Assembly (NCBI GenBank): GCA_030638325.1
Contig: DAOWEV010000092.1
Coordinates: 1 to 5,842 of the forward strand
DNA length: 5,842 bases
From: Bacteroidales bacterium
GTDB taxonomy: Bacteria > Bacteroidota > Bacteroidia > Bacteroidales > JAGOPY01
Direction: 5' to 3'
Position numbers and translations under genes: made by a program. Below, one piece after another: positions 5,759 to 5,842 of this stretch (position 1 is the stretch's first letter; every line of letters starts with the position of its first letter). Under the pieces are notes generated by a model that was not told the origin of the DNA, made no database searches, and worked only from the letters and a program-made list of their open reading frames with translations.

Positions 5759-5842
5759 TTATTCAAACAGCGCCTCCAAAAATCCCTCTTTTCTGCGACG
5801 GGCTACTTCTACTTCATGGCCGTCTTCCATCAGCACCGATCC
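5759..5842 (-). CDS. C-terminal end of a LytTR-type response regulator/DNA-binding protein (partial)
   Basis: Reading inward from the right edge on the minus strand gives 27 in-frame codons ending in TAA (complement of 5759-5761). The peptide opens GSVLMEDGHEVEVARRR and ends KEGFLEALFE. The pattern of a short beta-hairpin (VLMEDGHEVEV), a basic ARRRK segment and a short helix ending in LFE is characteristic of the last part of the LytTR DNA-binding domain (PF04397). This domain is very common in Bacteroidota LytR/AlgR-type response regulators, often next to histidine kinases. The gene runs toward the PNGase-like gene and converges with it, with 96 bp between the stops. The N-terminal receiver domain, if any, lies outside the window, so the protein could also be a stand-alone LytTR regulator. 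The fragment is short, so the call rests on this motif alone. Confidence 0.6.
   Translation of the reverse strand, partial: GSVLMEDGHEVEVARRRKEGFLEALFE

Overview
The window looks like chromosomal DNA from an uncultured member of the Bacteroidota (Bacteroidales/Flavobacteriia-like). The clues are a type IX secretion (T9SS) C-terminal sorting domain, a FISUMP-type surface protein, the C-terminal tail of a LytTR regulator, TAnnTTTG-type promoter boxes, starts without Shine-Dalgarno sequences, and AT-rich intergenic palindromes. No mobile element, CRISPR array, defence cassette or biosynthetic cluster is visible. The most unusual gene is a very large secreted PNGase F-like deglycosylase.

Layout from left to right. 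(1) Positions 1-542 hold the 3' part of a FISUMP-domain protein gene on +, followed by a rho-independent terminator at 550-574. (2) Positions 575-1015 have no credible gene but carry several small hairpins that look like a decayed family of intergenic repeats. (3) Positions 1016-1144 form a long imperfect inverted repeat that abuts the 3' end of a tRNA-Pro(CGG) gene on the minus strand (1144-1218); one arm contains that tRNA's terminator. (4) Divergent from the tRNA is a six-transmembrane potassium channel gene on + (start chosen at 1301). The two promoters seem to be interleaved in about 40 bp. (5) Positions 1976-2251 are AT-rich, with a 138-bp imperfect palindrome and then a possible 23-codon ORF whose stop overlaps the next start codon (ATGA). 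(6) Positions 2252-5662 encode a 1136-residue secreted protein. Its PNGase F-like catalytic region is split by about 500 residues that include a LamG/concanavalin A-like domain. Further beta-rich modules and a T9SS sorting tail follow. (7) A convergent minus-strand gene enters from the right edge (5759-5842); its last 27 codons match the end of a LytTR DNA-binding domain.

No functional pathway clearly links these genes. The reasonable inference is a glycoprotein-scavenging or surface-active bacterium that exports a lectin-equipped N-glycan amidase to the cell surface. The tRNA and channel are housekeeping-type neighbours. FISUMP proteins and T9SS substrates are both extracellular, but the terminator and the intergenic palindrome argue against a shared operon.
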